64,000 nucleotides of DNA from positions 1,830,985 to 1,894,984 of the forward strand of contig NZ_LR732817.1 in assembly GCF_902506195.1 (NCBI RefSeq), in the 5' to 3' direction. The position numbers were made by a program, and so were the translations under genes. Origin of the DNA: Citricoccus sp. K5. GTDB taxonomy: Bacteria; Actinomycetota; Actinomycetes; Actinomycetales; Micrococcaceae. A model generated the notes under the pieces. The model did no database searches and was not told the DNA's origin. It saw nothing but the letters and a program-made list of their open reading frames with translations. Shown in pieces: positions 33,532 to 41,691 of the stretch (position 1 is the stretch's first letter; the number at the start of each line of letters is the position of its first letter).

Positions 33532-36500
33532 TCAGCCCTCGGTGCCCCCCTCCGCCGGCGGCTCGGTCTGCTCACCGTCAGCGGGCGCCTCGGCGCCCTC
33601 GTCGGGTGTGGCCTCGCCACGGATGGCCTCGTCGGCCTCCAGGGCACGGGACAGCGCGTCGTTCAGACGGGTCTGTGCCTCACCATATGCCGTCCAGTCA
33701 CCATTGGCCATGGCCTCCTCGGAGGCCTGGATGGCCTCGTTGGCGTCGGTCAGGGCCTGACCGAGTTGCTCCTGTTGACTCTGGGTCTCAGGGACTTCCG
33801 GTTGCGAACCCGGTTCACCACCCGGCTCCGCCTCCGGGTCCTCCCCATCCGCCGTCTGGGCACCGGAATCGCCTCCGAACACCTGGTCCAGGGCCTCCTC
33901 GAGCGTGCTGGCGAAACCGACCTCGTCACCGTAGGACACGAGGACCCGGCGCAGCGTCGGGTAGGACGTCGGACCGGTGGACTGGATGTAGACCGGCTGG
34001 ACATACAGGATGCCGTCAGCAACGGGCAACGTGATCAGGTTGCCGTTGATGACCTCCGACGCGCCCTGACGCAACAGGTTCAGTTCCTGGGAGACCTGAG
34101 CGTTGGAGTCGAAGTTCGCCTGGGCCTGGCCCGGACCGGGGATTGCCGTCTGACGGGGCAGTTCCAGGAGCTGGATATGCCCATAGCCCTCGGCCTTCTG
34201 GCCGTCCTCACCGGTTCCCGCGTCGCCGTTGGCGGACAGGAAGCCGTAGAGCACGTTGCGCTGCTGAGCGCCCTGGGTGATCTGCGGGATATATGTGCTG
34301 GTCAGCGAGAAGGCTGGCTCATCCTTGCCCGGCATACGCAGGGTCATGTAGTACGGCGGCACCTTGACCGTGCCGTCATCCTGGGTCGGATCGGCCGGCA
34401 CGGACCACGCGTCGTTGTTCTCGTAGAAGTCCACCGGGTTGGTCACGTGGTAGCGGCCAAGCAGTTCCCGCTGGACCTTGAACATGTCCTCGGGGTACCG
34501 CACATGGTCCATGAGTTCGGCGCTCATCTCCGAGTACGGCTGCAGCGAGGTCGGGTAGACCTTCTGCCAAGCCTTCAGCAACGGGTCCTCCTCGTCCCAG
34601 GCGTACAGGTTGACCGAGCCGTCATAGGCGTCCACGGTGGCCTTGACGGAGTTGCGCATGTAGTTCACCTGGCCGGACAGATTGGCGTTGGCGTCCGTGT
34701 TCAGGCCGTCCCGGGTCGCCGAGTCCAGTTGCTGGGCGGTGGAGTACGGGAATTTATCCGAGGTGGTGTACCCCTCCACGATCCACTGCACGCGGCCGTC
34801 CACGATGGCCGGGTAGGCGTTGGAGTCCACGGTCAGATACGGCGCGACCTTCTGGATGCGCTCGATCGGACTGCGGTCATAGAGGATCTGTGACTCGGAG
34901 TTCACGTCCGAGGACAACAGGATCTCCGTGGAGCCGAATTTGATGGCATAGACCAGCTGGTTGAAGAAGCTGCCCACGGACGGACCGCCCTCACCGGTGA
35001 AGGTATAGGTGGTGTCCTGGTCACTGGCGGCATCCTGCGGACGGTCACGCTCGCGCTCCGGGGCCCCCTCCGGCGCGCCCACGATCGAGTAGCTCGGGGA
35101 GTTCATGCCGAAGTAGATGCGCGGCTCATAGGTCTCATCGCTGCCCAGGGCACCCGAGGTCGGGATCCCGGAGAGCAGGAAGGACGGGCGTCCTCCGGCG
35201 GCCACCTCGGAAGCGTCCGCGGCCACCAGGCCGTAGCCGTGGGTGTACGTGATGTGCTGGTTCACCCAGGACGAGGCGGGGTCCACGTTGACGTCACGGA
35301 CGGAGATGATGGTGTCCTGGGATTCTCCCTCCACGTCGTAGCGGTCCACGTGCAGGGTCTCTGGGAAGGCGTAGTACGGACGGAATTGCTGCAGCTGTCC
35401 GAATGTCCGCGAGAGCAGGTTCGGGTCCATCAGGCGGATGTTCTCGGTGTTGTCCGCTTCCTCGGCCAGGCTTCCAGGCTCGGCGTCGGTGGCACCGGCG
35501 TAATCGGTGGACTCCACGTCGGCCAGACCGTAGGCCTCACGGGTGTGCTCGATATTGCGGTTGATGTAGTCCTGTTCCAGGGTCACCTCGGAGGGCCTGA
35601 CCTGGTACTCCTGGATGAGGAAGGGGTAGGCCGCACCGGCCACGATCGCGGCGATGACCAGGCCCGCAGCGCCGACCAGCGAGATCCGCCACTTGCCGGT
35701 GATGGCCGTGACGATGAACAGGATGGCCACGAGGGCGGCGGCCACCGCGAGGATCGTAGAGGTCGGGATCACGGCGTTGACGTCGGTGTACATGGCACCG
35801 GCCCAGTTCCCGTCCTGTGACTGCAGGGTCCGGAAGCGGTTCAGCCAGTAGTTGCCGGCCTGCAGCAGGAGGAACAGTGCGACGAAGACGCCCAGGTGGA
35901 TGCGGGACGGAGACTCGATGACGACCCCGCCCTGCTCCTTCACCCGGATGCTGCCATAGAGGTAGTGCACGAGCAGTCCGGCGATGCCGGCGATCAAGAC
36001 GACTGACACCAGGAATCCGACGATCAGGCCGAGGAACGGCAGGGTCGCCATGAAGAACATATAGTCCAGGCCGAACTCCGGGTCCACCTGGCCGTAAGGC
36101 TCCTGATTGAGGAACAGCAGCACGTCCTGCCATCCGTTCATGGCGGCGGACCCGGCGAAGAACCCGATCACCACCGGGATGCCGATGAACACCAGGCGGC
36201 GCATGGGCTCGAGCTGCTTCTGGTATTGCGCCAGGGAATCACGGGTCTGGCTCTGCAGGTTCTGCGGTCGGGACCGCCAGGCCAGCCACATGGACAACCA
36301 GACGGCTGCGCCCATGAGCACCCCACCGATCGCGAACAAGGCGGCACGGGTCCAGATCTCGGTCCAGAACACCTCGGAGAAGTCCACCTGGTTGTACCAG
36401 AGGACATCGGTGTAGACGCCCGAGAAGAACATGAAGGCGACCACGAGCACAGCCAGCACCACGATGGTGAGCACCAGCGCGGAGGGGCGGCGGGAGCCGG

Positions 36501-36690
36501 CTGGACGCGCCCCCGAGGAATCACCGCCGCGGTCCGCCGGCTGCCCTGGGCCACCGGGACGACCAGGACCCCCCGGTCCGCCGCCGCCCGGGCCACCGAA
36601 CAGGCCGCCGGAGCCCCCTGTTCCGCGGTCGTTGCCGCGTCCATCGTCCGGTCCTCCGAAGAGACCGCCAAACCCTTGTCCGAAACTCAC
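33532..36690 (-). CDS. UPF0182 family membrane protein
   Basis: 1052 residues. A Gly/Pro/Arg-rich N-terminus (about 70 residues) precedes seven membrane helices up to about residue 350, beginning with ALVLTIVVLAVLVVAFMFF and the family motif GVYTDVLWYNQV. The large extracytoplasmic part has LEQDYINRNIEHTREAYGL, WVNQHITYTHGYGLV, PRIYFGM and KPGKDE-like sequence (MRMPGKDEPAF region), all diagnostic. The acidic C-terminal 130 residues are low complexity. The protein is conserved in actinobacteria and some other phyla, but its function is unknown. ATG at 36690. Confidence 0.95.
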   Translation of the reverse strand: MSFGQGFGGLFGGPDDGRGNDRGTGGSGGLFGGPGGGGPGGPGRPGGPGQPADRGGDSSGARPAGSRRPSALVLTIVVLAVLVVAFMFFSGVYTDVLWYNQVDFSEVFWTEIWTRAALFAIGGVLMGAAVWLSMWLAWRSRPQNLQSQTRDSLAQYQKQLEPMRRLVFIGIPVVIGFFAGSAAMNGWQDVLLFLNQEPYGQVDPEFGLDYMFFMATLPFLGLIVGFLVSVVLIAGIAGLLVHYLYGSIRVKEQGGVVIESPSRIHLGVFVALFLLLQAGNYWLNRFRTLQSQDGNWAGAMYTDVNAVIPTSTILAVAAALVAILFIVTAITGKWRISLVGAAGLVIAAIVAGAAYPFLIQEYQVRPSEVTLEQDYINRNIEHTREAYGLADVESTDYAGATDAEPGSLAEEADNTENIRLMDPNLLSRTFGQLQQFRPYYAFPETLHVDRYDVEGESQDTIISVRDVNVDPASSWVNQHITYTHGYGLVAADASEVAAGGRPSFLLSGIPTSGALGSDETYEPRIYFGMNSPSYSIVGAPEGAPERERDRPQDAASDQDTTYTFTGEGGPSVGSFFNQLVYAIKFGSTEILLSSDVNSESQILYDRSPIERIQKVAPYLTVDSNAYPAIVDGRVQWIVEGYTTSDKFPYSTAQQLDSATRDGLNTDANANLSGQVNYMRNSVKATVDAYDGSVNLYAWDEEDPLLKAWQKVYPTSLQPYSEMSAELMDHVRYPEDMFKVQRELLGRYHVTNPVDFYENNDAWSVPADPTQDDGTVKVPPYYMTLRMPGKDEPAFSLTSTYIPQITQGAQQRNVLYGFLSANGDAGTGEDGQKAEGYGHIQLLELPRQTAIPGPGQAQANFDSNAQVSQELNLLRQGASEVINGNLITLPVADGILYVQPVYIQSTGPTSYPTLRRVLVSYGDEVGFASTLEEALDQVFGGDSGAQTADGEDPEAEPGGEPGSQPEVPETQSQQEQLGQALTDANEAIQASEEAMANGDWTAYGEAQTRLNDALSRALEADEAIRGEATPDEGAEAPADGEQTEPPAEGGTEG

Positions 36691-36740
36691 GTGTCCTTAC
36701 CCATCTGCGCCCTGGCGCCGGTCGTATCCTGCACTGCGGT

Positions 36741-36760
36741 GGCGGCCCTGGGGGGCCGCC
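36741..36760. terminator. Short GC hairpin between the Lon-like protease and UPF0182 genes
   Basis: GGCGGCC at 36741-36747 and GGCCGCC at 36754-36760 form a seven-pair stem within the 152-base gap. It may stop or attenuate transcription coming from the Lon-like protease gene. Weak evidence because G+C is high and no T-tract follows. Confidence 0.35.
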
Positions 36761-36842
36761 GAAGTCCCTGGTCTTGCGTATCCTGCGTGTCTTGCGTTGC
36801 ACCGCGCCATGGCGCGCCAGGCCTCAGTTGTCACTGCACCTG

Positions 36843-38024
36843 TCAGCCGCACGTCGGTGCCTGCGGCGTTTCACCACTCCCCACGGTCTCGACCACGGTT
36901 CGGGCCTGCTCGAGGGTGGCCACCGAATAGACCTCGATCCCCTCGGGGACGTTGCCCGCCAGTTCAGCGCAATTGCCCTCCGGCGCCAGGAAATGACGTG
37001 CCCCGCCAGCCTGGGCGCCGGCGACCTTCTGCACGATCCCGCCGATCTCCCCGACCGTTCCATCCGGGTCGATGGTCCCGGTGCCCGCGAAGTGCTGGCC
37101 GCCAGCCATGGCACCGGGCGTCAACTCATCGACGATTCCGAGCGCGAACATCAGCCCAGCGCTCGGACCACCGACATTCTCCAGCGTGATCGCCACGTCC
37201 AGCGGAAATTCGAAGTCCGAGTCCAGGAAGACGCCCATCAGCCACTCCCCCTGGGCCCCCTCGTAGACGGGGACCTCGACGGTGCGCTCCTGGCCGTCCC
37301 GGACGATGCCGAGGTTGACCGGTTCACCACCGGAGTCATTGAGCCGGTTCTTCAGACCCTCGAGCCCGGTGACCTCGATTCCGTCCGCGGTGACCAGTTG
37401 ATCCTCCGGCTGGAGCAGGTCGGTCGCCTGGGAGTCCTCGGTGAAGCCGGCGACGAACAGGGTCTGGCGGTAGTCGATGCCGAGGTTCTCCAGCGCTGCC
37501 GCCACGGCCCAGCTCTGAGAGGTGGCCATGGCTGCGGAATTCTCGGCGTTGACCTCCTCTGAGGTGGTCCCGGAGGGGTAGACGAGTTCCTGGGGGATCA
37601 CGGATGCGGTGGGATCGACCCAGCTGCGCATCACATCCAGGAACGTCGTCCAGCCGTTCGGGGCCCCGGACACGTACACCGTGGTCAGGTCCAGGTGGCC
37701 GTCCGTCGGATACGTCTCGGCACCGTTGACGGTGATCACCGGCTCACCCTCGAACTCGCCGACGGTGTTGAAGGTCGGCCCGGGCGACTCGATGATGAAC
37801 GGGCTGGGCAGGGCGACGGCGGTCAGGGTCAAAAGGCCGGCAACGGCACCCGCCACGGCGGTGAAGCGGCGACGGCGACGACCGGCCTGGGCTCGACGTG
37901 TCCACGCCTTGAGGTCGGTGGCGTCTTTCAGGCGGGCCGCGTCAGCCGGTGCCTGGTCCGTGAACGGGGTCACGGAACCGGGCACGGCCGACGGCGACGT
38001 CGGCGGGTGTCCGGTCTCTGACAC
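36843..38024 (-). CDS. Membrane-anchored PDZ / Lon-like serine protease (YlbL type)
   Basis: 393 residues. An N-terminal cytoplasmic part of about 50 residues precedes one membrane helix (TAVAGAVAGLLTLTAVALP). A PDZ domain follows at about 200-275 (LLQPEDQLVTADGIEVTGLE). The C-terminal Lon proteolytic domain shows the Ser-Lys dyad: VGGPSAGLMFALGIVDELT with the Ser, and GGIVQKVAGAQAGGA with the Lys. Substrates are unknown; related proteins degrade envelope proteins. The GTG at 38024 (VSETGHPP) is a plausible start; the frame also has a GTG at 38072 without better ribosome-site support. Confidence 0.92.
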   Translation of the reverse strand: MSETGHPPTSPSAVPGSVTPFTDQAPADAARLKDATDLKAWTRRAQAGRRRRRFTAVAGAVAGLLTLTAVALPSPFIIESPGPTFNTVGEFEGEPVITVNGAETYPTDGHLDLTTVYVSGAPNGWTTFLDVMRSWVDPTASVIPQELVYPSGTTSEEVNAENSAAMATSQSWAVAAALENLGIDYRQTLFVAGFTEDSQATDLLQPEDQLVTADGIEVTGLEGLKNRLNDSGGEPVNLGIVRDGQERTVEVPVYEGAQGEWLMGVFLDSDFEFPLDVAITLENVGGPSAGLMFALGIVDELTPGAMAGGQHFAGTGTIDPDGTVGEIGGIVQKVAGAQAGGARHFLAPEGNCAELAGNVPEGIEVYSVATLEQARTVVETVGSGETPQAPTCG

Positions 38025-38247
38025 GTCAGGGCACCTGTCTTCACGAAAACTGCCCCGGGACGGTGGGTCCACCGACCCGTGGGCAGAGGCGTACGACCCG
38101 CTGTCCGGGCCGCTCTGGTCTTCTCTTGGTCCATTCTAGGGGGTCTGCGCGCAAGGTGTGGCGCGGGACGCAATGCCCCTGTGCGCCCAGAGTGAACCGG
38201 TGGATTCACTGCGGACACGGTCAGGGCTCGCCGATACGCTGGTGCCC

Positions 38248-39660
38248 ATGACGAATCCCCCGAACGGCCCCGGTTCCCACGACGGCGAAGACCCGCTGTC
38301 CGACATGCTCCGCCGCATGTTCGGCGAGGGTGGGCCCGATCCCGAGGAATTGCGCCGTGCCCTCGAGCAGATGGGCGGCGCCGGTGGAGCCGGTGGCCCC
38401 GGAGGCCTTCCGTTCGACCCCTCCCAACTGGATCCGGCCATGATGAGCCAGATGATGCAGCAGTTCCAGACCATGATGCAGTCCTCGCCCGAGGACGGCC
38501 CGGTCAATTGGACCCTGGCCCGGCAGTCCGCGCGCCAGGCCGCCGCCGGACAGGACCCGACCGTCGGCACCTTCGCCCGGCGTGAGATCGACGAGGCCCT
38601 GCGGCTGGCGGAACTCTGGTTGGACGGTGCCACTGAGATCGAGTCCACCGGCCTGCTCGGCAAGGCCTGGTCCCGCGCGGAATGGGTCGAGGCGTCCATG
38701 GACACGTGGCAACGGCTCACCGAACCAGTGGCCGTCTCCATGTCCGAGGCCATGTCCCGGGCCATGAGGGACCAGCTGCCGGGCCAGGTGCCCGAGGAGA
38801 TGCAGGGCATGCTGGAGGGCATGCAGCCGATGCTGCAGAACATGGGAGGCACCATGTTCGGCCTCCAGCTGGGCCAGGCCGTCGGCGCCCTCGCCCAGGA
38901 GGTCCTCTCCGGAACCGACTCAGGTTTCCCGGTGGCCGGGCACCAGTTGGCCATGGTCCCCGTGAACATCGAGGAGTTCGGAGACGGGCTCGAGGTCCCG
39001 GACGATCAGATCCGCATCTACCTGGCCCTACGGGAAGTGGCCCGCATGCGCCTGTTCGTGCACTCCCCCTGGCTGGAACGGGACCTGTACGCGGCGATCG
39101 AGCAGTATGCCTCGGGCGTGCACATCGACATGTCCAAGATCGAGGAGGCTGCCCGGTCCATCGACCCGTCCGATCCGGAATCCATGCAGGAGGCCTTCGC
39201 CGGGGCGTCGTTCATCCCCGAGCCCACGGGAACGCAGAAGGCGGCACTGGAGCGCCTCGAGTTGACCCTCGCGCTAATCGAGGGCTGGGTGGACGTGGTG
39301 GTCACCGAGGCCGCCAAGCCCCTGGATGCGGCGAACGCCCTGCGGGAGACCATCAATCGGCGCCGGGCCACAGGGGGCCCGGCGGAGCACGCCTTCGGCA
39401 CCCTGGTCGGCCTGGACCTTCGTCCACGCCGGCTGCGTGAGGCGGCCACGCTCTGGGAGAAGATCGGTGAGGCCAACGGTCGCGAATACCGCGACACCAT
39501 CTGGCGCCATCCCGACCTGCAGCCCACTGCCGAGGACCTGGACGATCCGGACGGCTACGTCACCCGGCGCGAGACCCGCGAACAGGAATCGGCAGGCCTC
39601 GACGACGAGCTGCGCAAACTCCTCGAGGGCGGGTTCGGCGACGGCGAAGGACACAAGTAG
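38248..39660 (+). CDS. DUF2342 / zincin-like family protein
   Basis: 470 residues. After a Gly/Met/Gln-rich lead, the core contains VNWTLARQSARQAAAGQDPT, LRLAELWLDGATEIES, and MFGLQLGQAVGALAQEVLSG, then LALIEGWVDVVVTEAA and RRRATGGPAEHAFGTLVGLD, characteristic of the DUF2342 (zincin_2) family, annotated as zinc-dependent metalloprotease-like. In family members I remember an EAAHARLF-type segment; here it reads REVARMRLFVH, so the His may be displaced or lost. ATG at 38248. The stop abuts that of the convergent gene with no gap. Confidence 0.9.
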   Translation: MTNPPNGPGSHDGEDPLSDMLRRMFGEGGPDPEELRRALEQMGGAGGAGGPGGLPFDPSQLDPAMMSQMMQQFQTMMQSSPEDGPVNWTLARQSARQAAAGQDPTVGTFARREIDEALRLAELWLDGATEIESTGLLGKAWSRAEWVEASMDTWQRLTEPVAVSMSEAMSRAMRDQLPGQVPEEMQGMLEGMQPMLQNMGGTMFGLQLGQAVGALAQEVLSGTDSGFPVAGHQLAMVPVNIEEFGDGLEVPDDQIRIYLALREVARMRLFVHSPWLERDLYAAIEQYASGVHIDMSKIEEAARSIDPSDPESMQEAFAGASFIPEPTGTQKAALERLELTLALIEGWVDVVVTEAAKPLDAANALRETINRRRATGGPAEHAFGTLVGLDLRPRRLREAATLWEKIGEANGREYRDTIWRHPDLQPTAEDLDDPDGYVTRRETREQESAGLDDELRKLLEGGFGDGEGHK

Positions 39661-40317
39661 TCAGTCGTCCGGTTCTCCGTCCGGCCCTGTCAGGCCCCGC
39701 CCGGTCGCGTGGCTGACGCCGTTGAGGAAGGCCATGGCCTCCTTCTGCCGCGGATAGCGTTCCGCCATCGCGTGGAACGCAGCCGAGTGGTCACCGTGCT
39801 TCAAGTGCACGAGTTCATGTACGAGTACGCCGTCCAGCACCCACCCGGGCATCCCCGCCACCGCGGCGGCGATGCGGATACGGCCCGTCGTCGGTGTGCA
39901 CGAACCCCAGCGGCGCTGCTGGCGGGTGGACCACACCACCTCGCTCGGCTCCACCTCGCCACCCAGCCAGGTACGGGCCAGTTTCCGGGCCCGGGCCAGC
40001 AGATCGCCGTCCGAGTCGGGGCCTGCCGGTTGCCGTGAGGCCACCTTCTTCAGCATCCGGCGCGCCCAGTCCCGTTCCGCTTCGACGCCCAGGCCCATCG
40101 GCACCGAGACCTGGACCCGTCCGTCGCGCCAGGCAGCGGAGATGGTGCGGGTGCGGCGCGAGGACCGCACGATCCTGACGAACGTGCCATCCACCTCCAT
40201 CTCCTCGACTTCCCGGCTGGGACTTCCGGGCCCCGACGCCCGACGACGGCCGGTCCCGGACGCAGTGCGGGCCGGGGTTCGCGTGGAAGGCCGGGCATCG
40301 GGCCGTGAGGACGTCAT
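39661..40317 (-). CDS. YgjP/SprT-like metallopeptidase (DUF45)
   Basis: 218 residues. The zinc motif HELVHLKHGDHSAAFH carries two His and Glu in HExxH plus the distal His, and the upstream WSTRQQRRWGSCTPTTGRI is the substrate-cleft signature of YgjP-type M48-like proteins. The N-terminal 45 residues are basic and disordered. The start at ATG 40317 gives a length close to the family average. The gene converges on the DUF2342 gene with abutting stop codons, so no terminator separates them. Biological role unknown. Confidence 0.9.
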   Translation of the reverse strand: MTSSRPDARPSTRTPARTASGTGRRRASGPGSPSREVEEMEVDGTFVRIVRSSRRTRTISAAWRDGRVQVSVPMGLGVEAERDWARRMLKKVASRQPAGPDSDGDLLARARKLARTWLGGEVEPSEVVWSTRQQRRWGSCTPTTGRIRIAAAVAGMPGWVLDGVLVHELVHLKHGDHSAAFHAMAERYPRQKEAMAFLNGVSHATGRGLTGPDGEPDD

Positions 40318-40530
40318 GGCCCCATTCTGCCGTTGCCTCCGCCAGGGTACGGACATCGACTCCCCCTTGTGGATAACCTCACGGGCCGGACCGGCATCGA
40401 TGCCACGATAAGACGACGACCCGTTCCGGAGGCGGAACAGACCGGCGTCGACCATCCCGGTGTCACTGTGGAAAGCGCCGTCCGACGACGCCACCGCTCC
40501 AACCCGCCACGCCTGACGAAGGAGAATTCC

Positions 40531-41622
40531 ATGCGCCTCGATCCCGGGCTCACGCTGCTCCAGATCGCCGACGACATCGTCCAGATCGGCTCGGGAACGC
40601 GCTCCACCCAGCTCTCCGGCTGCCCGGCTCCTGCTGTCGAATACCTGCAGCGGCTCGTTGACGGGATCCCGGACGGACAGGAGGCGGCCACCGCCCGCCG
40701 ATGCGGCCTGGATCCGGCCGACGCCCGTGACCTGGAGGCGACCCTGGAGGACTTCCTGCGGTGGCACGATCCGCCGGCACGCGCCGGTGCGGGCCATGCC
40801 GCCGACCTGCTGGCCGACGATCTGGCGCTGGCGCTGGCCCTGGATGCGGCACCCGCCGGCACCGCTGGAACCGGTGACGCTGACGGCATTCATGGCGTCC
40901 CTGGCAATCGCGGCACCGACGCATTGGAGCGCGTGTCCGAGGTCTTGGACCGCCGTCAGGATATCCAGATCCAGATCCTGGGACTGGGGCGCACCGGGTC
41001 CGTCATCGCCCGGGTCCTGGCCGCCGCCGGCATCGGCCGGCTGGCGGTGTGGGATCCTCAGACGGTGAAGGCCGCTGATCTCGGTACCGCCTATCTGGCC
41101 CCCGACCTCGGCCGGAGCCGGCCCGTCGCGTTGGGACGGCGCGTGGACGACGCCGGCCTCGGCACCGTGGTCCTGCCACTCACCTCCCCCGTACGCCCGG
41201 GCCCCGGAGGCGCCCTCACGGTCAGCGTCACCAGGGGTGCCGTGGACTATGACGTCATCGCTCTCGCCCGCGCGGCCGACCATCCGGTGTTGCCGGTGGT
41301 GATGCGGGACGACGACGCACTCATCGGCCCCTGGTTCGTGCCTGGTCAGGGGCGGTGTCCCTTGTGCTGGGACCTCGCGGCCCGGGACGCGGACCCGGAG
41401 CGGAGCCGGCGGACCGCAGCCCTGCTGGAACATCGGGCCGGCCGTGAGGACGTGGCCGTGGCGACGACCGCCGGCGCCCTGGCGGCCCGCCAGGTGATCC
41501 GATGGGCTGAGACGGGAACGGCCCCGGCGGGTGCGGTCCTGCACGTGCACGGAGACGGCAGCCGCGTCGACACGCTCACGGTGGCCACTCACCCGGAGTG
41601 CGGGTGTACCGCCTCCGGATGA
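40531..41622 (+). CDS. ThiF / TOMM cyclodehydratase-like (E1-like) protein, orphan
   Basis: 363 residues. An N-terminal winged-helix-like region (LTLLQIADDIVQIGSGTRST) is followed by a Rossmann nucleotide-binding segment ILGLGRTGSVIARVLAAAGI and AVWDPQTVKAADLGTAYL, typical of ThiF/E1-like proteins. Cysteine pairs CPLCWD and ECGC near the end could hold the structural zinc of this family. Such proteins are annotated as bacteriocin cyclodehydratase domains; they activate or bind precursor peptides. No YcaO or peptide gene is visible here. GAAGGAGA precedes the ATG, 213 bases from the divergent YgjP-like gene. Confidence 0.85.
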   Translation: MRLDPGLTLLQIADDIVQIGSGTRSTQLSGCPAPAVEYLQRLVDGIPDGQEAATARRCGLDPADARDLEATLEDFLRWHDPPARAGAGHAADLLADDLALALALDAAPAGTAGTGDADGIHGVPGNRGTDALERVSEVLDRRQDIQIQILGLGRTGSVIARVLAAAGIGRLAVWDPQTVKAADLGTAYLAPDLGRSRPVALGRRVDDAGLGTVVLPLTSPVRPGPGGALTVSVTRGAVDYDVIALARAADHPVLPVVMRDDDALIGPWFVPGQGRCPLCWDLAARDADPERSRRTAALLEHRAGREDVAVATTAGALAARQVIRWAETGTAPAGAVLHVHGDGSRVDTLTVATHPECGCTASG

Positions 41623-41624
41623 CC

Positions 41625-41656
41625 CTGTCCGGCCGCCAAACTGTCCGGCCGCCAAA
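41625..41656. repeat. Perfect 16-bp tandem duplication between convergent genes
   Basis: CTGTCCGGCCGCCAAA occurs at 41625-41640 and again at 41641-41656, starting two bases after the ThiF-like stop. Downstream, GGCAGTCA is repeated at 41679 and 41687 and the second copy includes the uvrD2 stop codon. Looks like recent slippage. Confidence 0.9.
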
Positions 41657-41691
41657 CCGTGACGTCGCCAGTCCGCCAGGCAGTCAGGCAG

